64,000 nucleotides of DNA from Taudactylus pleione (GCA_031769625.1 JAUIMM010000885.1:4607001-4671000); one strand, 5' to 3'; positions 1-9,133 are shown, numbered from the stretch's first letter. Program-made: numbers and translations. Notes: a model not told the origin generated them from the sequence alone.

Positions 1-250
1 CCCTCATATCCCCTCTTCACAGCTCCTCAACATGGCCCCTCTCACTCTCCCTCATCACAGTCACTTCCATTACCTCCATCACAGCCCCTCCATTACAGCA
101 CCCCTCCATTATAGCCCCTCATCACAGCCACTCCATCAGAGCCCATCGTATCCCCTCTTCACAGCCCCTCAAAATAGCCCCTCTCACTCCCCCTCATCAC
201 AGGCCCTCCATTACAGTCCCACCATTACAGTCACCTCCATCACAGCCCCT
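1..250. repeat. CT-rich minisatellite
   Basis: Imperfect tandem copies of a 10-12 bp pyrimidine-rich motif (CCTCCATTACAG, CCTCATCACAG, CCCCTCTTCACAG). A larger period of about 141 bp is visible because the stretch near 10-60 is repeated near 151-202 with few changes. The array starts at or before the window edge. A 97-codon open frame over it (32-325) is low-complexity and has no support as a gene. If the candidate exon at 264-408 is real, this minisatellite would lie just inside the following intron. Confidence 0.8.
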
Positions 251-263
251 TACTTAGACTTAC

Positions 264-408
264 CTGCTGGCTTCAACAGCGGCAGCAGAGGACTGAAGGC
301 GGGGAACAGGTCTCGCTGGCAGTGATGTCGGTGGGCGCCCTCCTGAGCGCAGCGGCGCACCTGTGCAGGCAGCTGTGTCACAGTGACACAATCTGCCCAG
401 AGGCACAT
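264..408 (-). other. candidate coding exon with consensus splice donor (weak)
   Basis: On the minus strand an ATG at 408-406 opens a frame that stays open for about 48 codons to position 264. It then meets CAG|GTAAGT at 266-258, which matches the vertebrate donor consensus. The coding phase at the junction would be 1. The sequence is richer in GC and CpG than its flanks. The predicted peptide (starts MCLWADCV, ends PLLPLLKPAG) resembles no family I recognise. No acceptor, second exon or promoter can be tied to it, so this may be a chance match. It is reported because the donor is strong and the frame is open up to it. Confidence 0.18.
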
Positions 409-857
409 GACCCATCACCCAGCCACGCACCCTCCCGTGTAGGTCTCAGTGCAGCCAGCACTGCTCAGATCGGTTTACCAAAGAGAGGATCCACGGCCAG
501 CTGCTGGCCGCGGATAATCATTTTGGTTATCCGATCACTTCATTGCTCTTTAGTTGAGATGGTAGGAGAGCGGTCCCTCCTACCCCTCCAGCAGGGACTC
601 GAGCCTCCGGCCGGGTGACTGTCGCAGCGCCCTCCTCAGTCTGGCACTCAATGCGGCTGCGTACCCGGCATATTGGTTGGGCCGACCCTGTATTTACCCC
701 ACATGCCAATACAATTAATGTATCTGCACCCCTTGCAGTGCAGCATGGTTCGTCCATGTGAAAAGTTACTTTTTATATATTTCCTTTGCTCCCAACTCAG
801 ACTCAACCCCAGAACTTCAAGATTTGCTGAAGTTTGACAAATATATACAGTGATTGC
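409..857. other. unclassified sequence
   Basis: Moderately GC-rich sequence with scattered CpG up to about 680, then AT-rich. Short open frames exist on both strands (322-618 plus, 527-757 minus) but show no domain, repeat or splice pattern that I recognise. No transposon ends or hairpins stand out. Confidence 0.4.
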
Positions 858-859
858 TA

Positions 860-1744
860 GGGATGCAGTTTATTTACCAGCATCCGGAATGCAAGACATT
901 GGAATCCTGACACTGGAAGCCCGACTCTGTACTAAAGATAGGCGTCTAAATACTGATGCCTATCTTTAGCCAGACACTGAAATCCCAAAGCCCGGCATCC
1001 CGAAAGAAGGTAAGAGGGGACTGTTAGCCATGGAGGGGAGGGTTAGTTTTAGGCACCCCCGGGGGAACTTAGGGTTAGGCACCACTGGGGGGAGGATAGG
1101 GTTAGGCACCCCTCGGGAGTGTTAGGCTTAGTGTGCGGGAAGGGGAGGTTAGGGTTAGGCATCACGTGTGGGAGGTTAGGGTTAGGCACCAATGGGGGGA
1201 GGTTAGGATTAGGCATCACTGGTGGGAGGTTAGGGTTAGGCATCACGTGTGGGAGGTTAGGGTTAGGCACCAATGGGAAGAGGTTAGGGTTAGGCATCAC
1301 TGGTGGGAGGTTAGGGTTAGGCATCACGTGTGGGAGGTTAGGGTTAGGCACCAATGGGGGGGAGGTTAGGGTTAGGCATCACTAGTGGGAGGTTAGGGTT
1401 AGGCATCACGTGTGGGAGGTTAGGGTTAGGCACCAATGGGGGGAGGTTAGGGTTAGGCATCACTGGTGGGAGGTTAGGGTTAGGCATCACGTGTGGGAGG
1501 TTAGGGTTAGGCACCAATGGGGGGAGGTTAGGGTTAGGCATCACTGGTGGGAGGTTAGGGTTAGGCATCACGTGTGGGAGGTTAGGGTTAGGCACCAATG
1601 GGGGGAGGTTAGGGTTAGGCATCACTAAGGGACGGTTACGGTTAGAGGGGGGAGAGAAGAGGGTTAGGGTACTTACCAGCCCCAGTCGGGATCCTGACGG
1701 TTCTGGCTTCCAGCATCAGTATTTAGTCCGCCAGCAATACATCC
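860..1744 (-). mobile_element. non-autonomous element carrying a telomere-like minisatellite (copy 1)
   Basis: The left end GGGATGCAG and the right end ATACATCC form a weak terminal inverted repeat. Read on the minus strand, the interior resembles two other window elements (about 6650-7610 and 12087-12533). Shared parts are a GATCCCGAC...GGCNGGTAA block near one end, a CCTAACCCTAACC minisatellite in the middle and an end close to ACTRCATCCC. A 12-bp perfect hairpin (932-943 with 958-969) lies near the left end. No clear target-site duplication was found for this copy, so the borders are good to only a few bases. No coding capacity is seen. Confidence 0.5.
1039..1660 (+). repeat. 27-bp minisatellite with 81-bp trimer order, telomere-like core
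   Basis: About 20 tandem units each begin GGTTAGGGTTAGGCA and differ in the tail: CACGTGTGGGA (type A), CCAATGGGGGGA (type B, first base of the unit core also changed) or CACTGGTGGGA (type C). From about 1147 the order is A-B-C repeated, so the higher-order period is 81 bp. Units before 1147 and after about 1628 are degenerate. Because 27 is divisible by 3, all frames stay open and give repetitive open frames on both strands (such as GRLGLGITC on plus), which I regard as artefacts. Each type A unit contains the palindrome CACGTG. The G-rich strand could form quadruplexes (inference). Confidence 0.93.
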
Positions 1745-2343
1745 TGCGGCATTACATACCACTTCCGATTGCTAATATGGAGTTGAACATACAATCCTTT
1801 GCGGAGTCCATCATGCGTGTCTTCACACTGCGCATGATCAGAGAATGAATGTACGGAAGATGCAAAGTCATTCGTATTTCAATCACATCGCAAGGCACAG
1901 CGCAAGATGGGGCGTAGGTCAAGATGTGTAAAACTGTGCATACTGTACATACAAATATATGTATTATTCTTACATGCACACAGTGTGGGAGAATATTGCG
2001 CCCACACACTCACTGGTTACATAAGTATTTGTTCCAGTTTGCTAAGATTCCCCTAAACAAACCCTTTTGCAATCAGTTTTCCTGAGAGGTCCTGTGATTG
2101 GCTGGATTCCACGTGTGTACAAAACAAATGTCGCAATTGATTTTAAAATGGCTGTCCCTGTCTGTGTAATGTTCTGGTTTGAAAAACTATTAAATAACTT
2201 CTGGAGAATTTTCCAGTCCAAAATAAAGAACAGAAAATGTGGCTGTGAATGTGTCTATTTTCATGGTTCACAGGAGAATTCCCGTCTGTGTGCCTTTGCT
2301 GGAACCCACACAAGCACATACTGTATATTAGTGAACAGTAATG
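1745..2343. other. unclassified sequence
   Basis: AT-balanced sequence with no recognised element ends. A short inverted pair ATCATGCG / CGCATGAT occurs near 1812-1840. Open frames at 2067-2366 (plus) and 2143-2355 (minus) overlap each other and have no recognisable domain. Confidence 0.4.
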
Positions 2344-3343
2344 TTTTATTGACACACACAGGGTAAGGTTACAGGCAATAGCAAGTAACTCACTGCAGAA
2401 CTGAGTCCAAAAAACAGTGAAATAAACACAAAGGAGTCAAAACACAGGAAGTCCAAATACAGAGAGCTTGTAACAAAGCGCCTGACCCAGGCAGGGCCGC
2501 CATCAGGGGGGGTCTGCCGGGACTGGAGTCCCGGGCCCGGACCCTGGCTGAACTGGAGTCCCCGGCCCTGCGGCTGCTACTGCCCGCCACCATCAGTCAC
2601 TGCTAGCTACCACCCGCCGCTGCCGACCTGGTCCGGTCCCATTAAGCAAATAGTGGAGGTGGAGGCAGCCCGGGCCGGCTCGAGCCGCTCCACGTAAAGG
2701 ACACTTGCTGGCCCCTGCTATATTTAATAAAGTTTGTTCAGCCTCGGCGTGCGAGACGTCATGACGTCACGCGCTACTGGAGAGCGAGGACGGAGAAGCT
2801 GGGGATCGAGAGGACCAGCATCTCTGCCATGTAGGAAGTGGAGAAGAAGCCGGAGCAGGGAACTCGGAGCCTTCTTCAAGGAAATAAGGTAAGTGGGTAA
2901 AAGCTGTGCACAGCGGGGAGATGGCAGATGGATTTAATAATAATAATAAACAGGACAGGGGGGAGTGGTTTGGAAAAAAGAGCTGGGCAGGGCACAGACT
3001 GGACTTAAGCAGTGGAAGGGTGGGAAGGAAGTGGGGAATGAGCGGGGCAGATCGTGGCACATATTGAATTTAATAAACAGGGCCAGGGGGGAGTGAAGTG
3101 GGGGCCGGTACTGACCAAATAGGCAGTCCCGGGCCCCACAATTTCTGATGGCAGCCCTGGACCCAGGCATTCTGACCAGATGATCTGGCGAGAAGAGCTC
3201 TGTGTAGCTGATTGGAGTCAAGCAATTACGGGTGCAGCCCATTCTGCTGAATCAGTTAATCCACAGAGGCTGCAGCATCACAGAGACCCACAGAACAGAG
3301 CGGCACCGCTGGTGGGAGAGTGGTACTGCAAGGGATTGGGACA
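2344..3343 (-). mobile_element. possible old LTR-like segment, interrupted by a hAT element
   Basis: With the 2492-3159 insertion removed, the two flanks join at the duplicated GACCCAGG into one continuous segment. Read on the minus strand it starts TGTCCCAATCCC near 3343, is rich in TTG/CTG words as many frog Ty3-type LTRs are, and has an AATAAA signal at 2350-2345. No second LTR, primer-binding site or target duplication was found. A solo LTR is the best guess, but another repeat class is possible. Confidence 0.27.
2492..3159. mobile_element. hAT-type non-autonomous element with perfect 8-bp target duplication
   Basis: The left end is CAGGGCCGCCATCAG and the right end, read on the other strand, is CAGGGCTGCCATCAG, so the terminal inverted repeats match at 14 of 15 bases. 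The 8-bp sequence GACCCAGG is directly repeated on both sides (2484-2491 and 3160-3167), as expected for hAT transposition. The 668-bp interior has no transposase frame. It includes a proline- and serine-rich minus frame without a domain, plus two adjacent CRE-like TGACGTCA/GACGTCAT words near 2756-2769. The intact duplication and well-matched ends suggest a fairly recent insertion into the older LTR-like segment. Confidence 0.9.
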
Positions 3344-3388
3344 CCTGTCCAGTAAACCTTAGCATAATGTGAAAAAGAGCACTTGTTA

Positions 3389-4240
3389 GGGGTCTATTTA
3401 TTAACATTATTTTTACTAAAAAAATAAAGTGAAAAGGGGTGTTTTCACACCCTCTTCACATTATTTTAGTATCACCTATAGTTAGTACAGGGCAATTGGA
3501 GTATAATTCTACTCCAACCCCTAAGTATCATTTATTTTTAGTAAGCAGATAGCATTTCCCATAATTGTAATGGGAAATGTGATCCTACCAGAGTTACTAA
3601 AAATAAATTGTAAAAAAATATCGGGGAAAGCCCTGTCATAATAACGCCACCTGGAGGTGGCGTTATCCAGGGTCTCCCCCGGTTACCGGGCTCCTGCTCT
3701 GCTCCAACAGGGAGAGCAGAGCTGGGAGTCGGTCCCAGTGATCAGCTGTGTGGTCTAAACAGACCGCAAGCTGATCACTGCAAAAAAAAAAAAAATTGGT
3801 AAAAAAAATAATTTACTTACCTGACTCCAGGGACCAGTGATCGGGCCTCCGGAGATGACTCCCCTCCGGTCAGCTCGTCTCCCATAGTGCACTGCTGCCC
3901 AGTCATCAGGTGATCAGGTCCCAGTGCAGTATGGGAGATCACCTGACCGGAGGCATGGAGAACATCACCGGAGGCCCGGAGCATACAGGTAAGTGTAATT
4001 AAGGGAGGGGGGTCGCGGGGGGTCCGCGATCGTGGGGAGGGGGGCTTAGCGCCGGGGGGTAGCAGTGGCAGCCGGTCGGTGCATTTTTGCGAAAATACCG
4101 TGACTAGTGTGCGGAGGGGATTCGCAGGGACAGAGCTTTATCGCAAGCTCTGTCCCTGCAAGGGATTTGTAGTAAATCCCTGTGATATTGCCTGAATTCA
4201 CAATCTGGATTCAATATGCGGATTGTAGTAAATAGAGCCC
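3389..4240. mobile_element. Harbinger-like MITE built of serial hairpins
   Basis: The left end is GGGGTCTATTTATTAACA and the right end reads GGGCTCTATTTACTACAA on the opposite strand. A 3-bp direct repeat TTA flanks the element (3386-3388 and 4241-4243), as for PIF/Harbinger elements. The interior has several consecutive inverted pairs: AACGCCACCT/AGGTGGCGTT, CAGTGATCAGCT/AGCTGATCACTG, GGGACAGAGCTT/AAGCTCTGTCCC and a pair around TTTCCCAT/ATGGGAAA. There is an A14 run near 3781 and no transposase frame. Confidence 0.82.
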
Positions 4241-4401
4241 TTAGGAAGATGGCTTAGAGGTCTATAAATCCAGCATTGTTACAGTCTACCATGGCAGAGA
4301 TGGGAGGAACTGTCCATTGGGGTAACAATAGACTATACACAATGGGATGGTTGGAAAATATATTTTTGTAGAAACATCACGTGAAATCTTTCTCACACTT
4401 T

Positions 4402-4999
4402 GGGCCTGATTCAGAGCCGCTCGTAAGCGGCCGCTCGTTCGTCCGAGCGATGTTTGCCCAACTGTGCATGCGTACAGATCGCAATACGCATGCGCGAACC
4501 AGTCAGTGCGGCCGAAAATCGTTTGTTCGCTAAATAGCGAATGCCTGCTAATATGAGTGACAGGAGGAGGCGTATGTGGGTGGTAACAGGGGAAGGTGCT
4601 TGAAAACGGGGAGTGGAGATCAGAACGCAGGCGTGCTTAAAGGTCAAAACTAGCGTTTTATGGGTGTGCATAATTAATACAGCAGCGTAATTGACCACGT
4701 CATTGGGTTATTTTATAGTCAGAACTGCTCGCAAGATTGTGGTAGGAAAAACCAACCACAAGAATAGCGAGCAGTTCATACGCTGGTCGATGTACTCGAT
4801 TAATCTAATAAATAGCGGACATGACGTAGGATGCGAGCGGCCAGGGGGCGTAGTTATCCAAAAAATGACCGCAAGTTTTGTTCGCTCGTTCAGACATAGA
4901 GGCGTGAACAGACCGCAAAGAGCGAACGGTTCATTTGAATAGCCACCCCTTTTTTCTGAACGAACGACCGCAAATAGCATCCGGCTCTGAATCAGGCCC
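4402..4999. mobile_element. foldback MITE family, copy A
   Basis: The ends are GGGCCTGATTCAGAGCC and GGCTCTGAATCAGGCCC, a perfect 17-bp terminal inverted repeat. They are flanked by TTT on both sides (4399-4401 and 5000-5002). The interior is rich in GCGAACG/CGTTCGC words but differs from copies B-E, so this is a separate subfamily sharing only the termini. Two overlapping open frames inside (4691-4942 plus, 4708-4980 minus) mirror each other because the interior is partly palindromic. They are not genes. Confidence 0.85.
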
Positions 5000-5062
5000 T
5001 TTGTCAGAAAGTATCTGTATAATTAGCAAGAGGTGGACTATTCTAAGGACATATGAGGTAAA

Positions 5063-5217
5063 GGGGTAGATTTACTAACCTGTTGTTTGTCAAAGCCGCC
5101 AAATAGCAGCGGTAACAGAAATACATTTATTGCAGTTGCCATTTTGAATCCACTGGACAAAGCCACATACTGTACAATTGGCAGCTTTGATAAACCTATG
5201 GTTAGTGAATCTATCCC
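5063..5217. mobile_element. short palindromic MITE
   Basis: The left end GGGGTAGATTTACTAACC pairs with the right end GGTTAGTGAATCTATCCC at 16 of 18 bases. The inner arms TTTGTCAAAGCCGCCAA and TTGGCAGCTTTGATAAA extend the foldback. The target duplication is unclear. The end motif (GGGGTARATTTACTAA) is shared with the element at 5359-5531, which suggests one family. Confidence 0.72.
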
Positions 5218-5358
5218 AGAGATGGAGCTTACGTTAGGTGCTTCGGATCAACGGGTGCATGTTAGAGACCCAGGGGGAGATGTACCAAGCCATTGAGAGT
5301 GAGAACCAATCAGCTTCTAACTGTCATTTATCTAGCTCATTCCTTGAAATTATAGTTA

Positions 5359-5531
5359 GGGGTAAATTTACTAAAGTGAGAGTTTTTAGTAGTGGAGATG
5401 TTGCCCATAGCAACCAATCAGATTATAGCTATTATCTTCTAGAAGGCGCTAGTTAAATGTTAAGTAGAATCTGATTGGTTGCTATGGGCAACACTTCCTC
5501 TTCTAATATCTCTCAATTTAGTAAATATACC
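5359..5531. mobile_element. MITE with perfect 25-bp inner arms
   Basis: The ends GGGGTAAATTTACTAAAGTG and the inverse of AATTTAGTAAATATACC form an imperfect terminal inverted repeat. Inside, positions 5400-5424 and 5468-5492 are exact 25-bp inverse complements that begin GTTGCCCATAGCAACC. The 43-bp loop lies between them. This foldback is a familiar frog-type MITE (general knowledge, not searched). The target duplication was not resolved. It lies within the outer MITE 5274-6135. Confidence 0.78.
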
Positions 5532-5573
5532 ACATACATTCTGCTATGTTGCTTTCGGCAACTTTTCCACTTT

Positions 5574-6102
5574 GGCCCTGATTCAGAGGCGCTCGCTATT
5601 TGCGAGCGCTCGCTCTTAATCAGGGCGGGCTGTTTTTTTTTTACACCGGCCTCCAGGCCGCTCGCTAAGCTGTGGGTGACTACCCACAGCTTTAGTGGGC
5701 GGCCTGGCGATGGTCGCGATTATCGCGACCATCGGGTTTGCGATGAGACTCTTGTGGTAGGGTCTCATCCACCGCAAGCCCCAGTGAACTTCCTGCTGTA
5801 ACAGAGCAGGAAGTTCACTACTGACATCACTGGTTATATCAGTAGGGCCGCCCACAAACGGCAGGTGTTCCTTCAGGAACGCCTCCGTTTGTCCAGCCAC
5901 CCCCCCTGCACGCCTACAAAACAGGGTGAACTGTCAATCAAAATCGACAGCCACCCTGTCTTGTAGTGAGTCCTGCAGCGAGTAACAATTCACTCGCTAC
6001 GGGGCTCGCGCACGCGCAGTGCACAAGCCGCGCATGTGCACTGCCCGGCCATCGACCCGCTTGCGAGCACCTTGCACTTGCGAGCGGGTCTGAATCAGGC
6101 CC
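5574..6102. mobile_element. foldback MITE family, copy B
   Basis: The ends GGCCCTGATTCAGA and TCTGAATCAGGCCC are flanked by TTT (5571-5573, 6103-6105). The interior is a chain of hairpins that aligns with copy C. Examples are GATGGTCGCGAT/ATCGCGACCATC (5709-5733) and AGTGAACTTCCTGCT/AGCAGGAAGTTCACT (5783-5797 with 5805-5819). Open frames inside (5475-5801 plus, 5616-5900 minus) are by-products of the palindromes. It inserted into the outer MITE 5274-6135. Confidence 0.85.
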
Positions 6103-6155
6103 TTTATCTCTCTCCAAGGCTTGGTACATCTCCCCATGAATCACATAACCAAACC

Positions 6156-6310
6156 CATACCTCCCAACATTTCAAAGATGAAAGGAGGGACTGGGCGCAT
6201 GAGAACAGATGCCGTGCACACCTGCTGCTCTGCGGCCCGTGGGTGGGACAGCGGGACAGTCCCAGAAAAATGGGACTGTCCCGCTGGATGCGGGACAGTC
6301 GGGAGGTATG
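6156..6310. mobile_element. small MITE with CATACCTCCC ends
   Basis: The left end CATACCTCCCAAC and the right end GTCGGGAGGTATG form a terminal inverted repeat with 11 of 13 bases matching. Inside, 6250-6264 and 6271-6285 are perfect 15-bp arms (AGCGGGACAGTCCCA and inverse) around the 6-base loop GAAAAA. A third copy of GCGGGACAGTC follows at about 6289. No target duplication was identified and there is no coding capacity. Confidence 0.75.
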
Positions 6311-6649
6311 CACGCCCAGCAAAGAGCTCAACCTTTATCAGTGAGCAAGCCCATTCAAATCTGTTATTAGTTTGCCGGATCTTCAGCCTTTTCCATACTA
6401 CATGGACCTCGTTTTGTTCTCTGTTTTCAGAATCCTAAACGCAGGGCTCAATTTAATTTAACACGAATTGAATAGCGCCGGGAATGAGCTTCCGCAGCTG
6501 TTCAATTCAGCGCACTGTTATGTCAGAGAAAGCCCGTTCTCGCGCCTTGAACATGGTGTTTAGACGCAAGAACCGGCATTCTCCAACATAAGTGCCTGGG
6601 GCGTAATGCTGTTTCCACCGCGCTAAGGGCAGAAAAAGACCGACCACGG
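6311..6649. other. unclassified sequence
   Basis: No clear element. GAATTGAATAGCGC and TGTTCAATTCAGCGC near 6467-6515 form an approximate inverted pair, so a small unrecognised foldback element may start here. Nothing coding was seen. Confidence 0.35.
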
Positions 6650-7610
6650 CATCCTGACAGGAGATAGTTAAGTATGTTAACCCTCCCCCACCCTCCTTTG
6701 CTGCATCCTAACCCTAATCCTCCCTACCCTGCACCCTAAACCCCCGTTAGTGCCTAAACCTAACCCTGCCTAACCTAACCTCTTAGGACCTCATTCAGAG
6801 CCGCTTGCAACATGCGAGCGCTCACTCTGAATGAGGGCGGCCGCTTCTATAAAATCCGGCCTCCTGGCCGCTCGGTAAGCTGTGGGTGACCACCCACAGC
6901 TTTAGCGAGTGACCAGGTGATGGTCGCGATGGTCGCGACCATCGCGTCCATCGGGGCTTGCGACGAGACCCTTGGGGTCGGGTCTCGTTTCCTGCAAACC
7001 CCAGGTAGCTTCCTATTCTAACAGAGCAGGAAGCTACCTACTGACATCACTGCTGATGTCAGTAGGGCCACCTACAAACGGCAGGCATTCCTTCAGGAAC
7101 TACTCCATTTGTCCGGCCTCCCCACCTACAAAACGGGGCAAGCTGTCGATCAACATCGACAGCCGCCCCTTTTGTAGTGAGCCCCGGAGCGAGTGACAAA
7201 TTCACACACTGCGGCTGCTGCGCGTACGCAGGGCCTCACCATCAACCCGCTTGCACATAGGCGCTTGCGAGCGGGTCTGAATGAGGTCCTTAGTGCGTAA
7301 ACCTAACAATCTCCCCCGGTGGTGCCGAACCCTAACCCACCCCAGGTGGTCCCTAACCCTAAACTCCCGCCTCCCACAGCCTAACCCTAACCTCCCTGTG
7401 GTGCCTAAACCTAACCATCCCCAATGCGGCTAATAGCTAACCTGTCCCCGCTACACTTATGATCGGGATGCCGGCTGTCTGGATTCCAGCAACAGGATCT
7501 CCACTGATGTCGAGATTCCGGCGCCGTTCTTCTGGCAGCAGTTTGGGATTCCGGCGCCAGGATTTCGGCAGCCGGCATCCCGATGGTAGGTTAATGAACT
7601 ACATCCCATA
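6650..7610 (+). mobile_element. element carrying CCTAACCC minisatellite (copy 2), interrupted by MITE copy C
   Basis: It resembles the elements at 860-1744 (minus strand) and 12087-12533. It has a CCTGACAGGAGATAG...TAAGTATG block at the left, then irregular CCTAACCCTAACC / GTGCCTAAACC repeats (about 6690-6785 and 7290-7440), then a block rich in GATTCCGGCGCC, and it ends ACTACATCCC at about 7610. Foldback MITE copy C (6786-7289) sits inside the minisatellite. The left border is approximate and no target duplication was found. Confidence 0.5.
6786..7289. mobile_element. foldback MITE family, copy C
   Basis: The ends GGACCTCATTCAGA and TCTGAATGAGGTCC are perfect inverse complements. They are flanked by TTA on both sides (6783-6785, 7290-7292), a Harbinger-type target duplication. 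The hairpin order matches copy B, including AGGTAGCTTCCT/AGGAAGCTACCT (7003-7014 with 7028-7039) and GGTGACCACCCACAGC. An internal open frame (6972-7196) is an artefact of the foldbacks. It inserted into the minisatellite of the 6650-7610 element. Confidence 0.88.
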
Positions 7611-8264
7611 TGCAGCAATACATGATCCCTGTTCTACTGATAGGGAAGCAGGAATTCTATGATATTGGCTGAAATATGTCTCTATAATATTCTGACCTAA
7701 TTTAAGCTTTTTTTTTTGTACATTTCATCTCATGTTAGTATTGAATGCCGCACCGAGGGAGGAGGTGTGACATGCGTTCATATTCCGGTAACTCATGTTG
7801 AATCAGCAAATATGTTGGAATGCGATCCCTGGGGAAGTAGCCCGAAAATTATAAACATTGATTAGCTACATCTGTGCCACTAACAGAATATAAATCACAT
7901 CGTGCTGGCTCCATGTCACAGAACTAGCATTACCTTTGTCTGTACAGTATATTGTCTGTATATTATAGTACGCTGGCTCCCAAAGACAGATCAATTCCAA
8001 ATAAATGCCTCTGACCTTTAAAATAACGCTAGTGTGAAATTATATTAGATTACAGTATATTAGATTTGTAAAAAAAAAAAAAAAAACATATAAAGTAAAA
8101 CATCAAAGGCTTTGTGGTCCCTTGGTGTCTCTGTTTTCGGCGTACAAGCCATGTAACAGCACCCTGTCCTCTGATTGGTTGATTTTTCCATCCACTCACC
8201 TGTTTGTTTGTGGAGACCTCCCACTACTCTGACCAGTGACTGGCCAGTGCTATACTTACAAAAT
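7611..8264. other. unclassified sequence
   Basis: AT-rich sequence without recognisable ends. It holds a T10 run near 7709 and an A18 run at about 8070-8087. The poly(A) could be the tail of an old retroposed sequence, but nothing upstream is recognisable as its body. Confidence 0.35.
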
Positions 8265-8272
8265 ATCATAAC

Positions 8273-8625
8273 TAGGGCTGTGCGCCGACCCCCGTGTTTT
8301 GGTTCTGTATCTGTATCCCCTTTAAGGTTTTGGATCTGGATTTTATTTCGCAAACCCACCCTCAAGTGTTTTGGTTTTGGATCTGGATTTTTATAAAAAA
8401 AAATATAGATAAAAAGTTTTAAAAACAGCTAAAATCATGTAATTTATGCAATCCAAAACCCGAAATTTGGATTTAAAATCCGAATTCCGAACCGCAAAAA
8501 GGTCAGAACTGCGATCCGGATTTACCCGGGCCTACTCATGAGTTCAGAACCGCGACTCGGATTTACCCGGATTCACGAAATTCGTGAGGATTCGAATTTC
8601 TGGTGAATCGAACCGCACATCTCTA
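8273..8625. mobile_element. hAT-like MITE, longer copy
   Basis: The left end is TAGGGCTGTGCG and the right end, inverse complement, is TAGAGATGTGCGG. The flanks ATCATAAC (8265-8272) and GTCATAAC (8626-8633) agree at 7 of 8 bases, consistent with an aged hAT target duplication. The interior holds CGGATTTACCCGG, TTTTGGATCTGGATTT and TTTTAAAAACAGCTAAAATCAT, which reappear in the shorter copy at 8936-9133. An overlapping open frame (8060-8365 minus) crosses the border and is not a gene. Confidence 0.78.
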
Positions 8626-8633
8626 GTCATAAC

Positions 8634-8927
8634 CAGTGATCCCTACATACAGGGGCTGCACATTGAAGATGAAGAGCAAGTAGAGGATTGTTAAGCACAC
8701 TAGTAGCGGCAGGCCAGGACCCCCAGACTGCCTCTTGGCCACCAGGCACATCTTATGCAGTGTGTGGCCGTGGGTAGACAGCCTAAAAACATTAAAATTC
8801 ATCCAGCCATCGGCTCCCGGTCACCTCCTTTGGATTTGTTTCTGTTTACAAAATCCCGGAGGCCACTAAACATTGTCCAAAATGCTGAGAGTTTTAAAAA
8901 TGGCAGCAATATATATTTCCAAACAAC
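8634..8927. other. unclassified spacer between two hAT-like copies
   Basis: About 290 bp with no tandem repeat, element end or hairpin that I recognise. An open frame (8755-8994 plus) runs into the next element and shows no domain. Confidence 0.35.
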
Positions 8928-8935
8928 ATATACAG

Positions 8936-9133
8936 TAGAGATGTGTTGGTTTTTTGATCTGGTTTTTTTTTTTTTATTGATGAAAAGTTTTTAAAAACAG
9001 CTAAAATCATTTCATTTTTGCGATCCAAAACCCTGAAATTTGGAGGGAAGATCAGAACCGCGACTCGGACCTGCCCGGATTCACGAAATTCGGGTGGATT
9101 TGGATATCTGGAAAACTGTACTGCACGTCTCTA
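8936..9133. mobile_element. hAT-like MITE, internally deleted copy
   Basis: It starts TAGAGATGTGTTGG and ends CTGCACGTCTCTA. The flanks ATATACAG (8928-8935) and AAGTACAG (9134-9141) agree at 6 of 8 bases. The shared interior (TTTTAAAAACAGCTAAAATCAT, CCCGGATTCACGAAATTCG) marks it as the same family as 8273-8625, about 155 bp shorter. Confidence 0.7.

Larger units (their letters stand above)
5274..6135. mobile_element. outer MITE split by two later insertions
   Basis: The left end GGGGAGATGTACCAAGCC (5274-5291) is the exact inverse complement of GGCTTGGTACATCTCCCC (6118-6135). The 862 bp between them contain the element at 5359-5531 and foldback MITE copy B at 5574-6102. With copy B and one TTT removed, the flank reads CCACTTTATCTCTC, as expected for this MITE's own right arm. 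The remaining body carries AACCAATCAGC and TAACTGTCATTT words, also seen near 11800-11840. Confidence 0.75.

Noticed and set aside
1039..1660. True telomere
   Set aside because: TTAGGG occurs only once or twice per 27-bp unit with other sequence between, and it lies inside a transposon-like element.
1119..1848. Glycine/leucine- or arginine/valine-rich open frames over the 27-bp minisatellite, on both strands
   Set aside because: A 27-bp period keeps all frames open, and similar frames exist in several registers on both strands.
2756..2769. Pair of CRE-like TGACGTCA/GACGTCAT words as a promoter
   Set aside because: They sit inside the hAT element 2492-3159, with no TATA box, start region or gene nearby.
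8069..8088. A18 run as the tail of a processed pseudogene
   Set aside because: No recognisable upstream coding or SINE body and no flanking duplication could be found.
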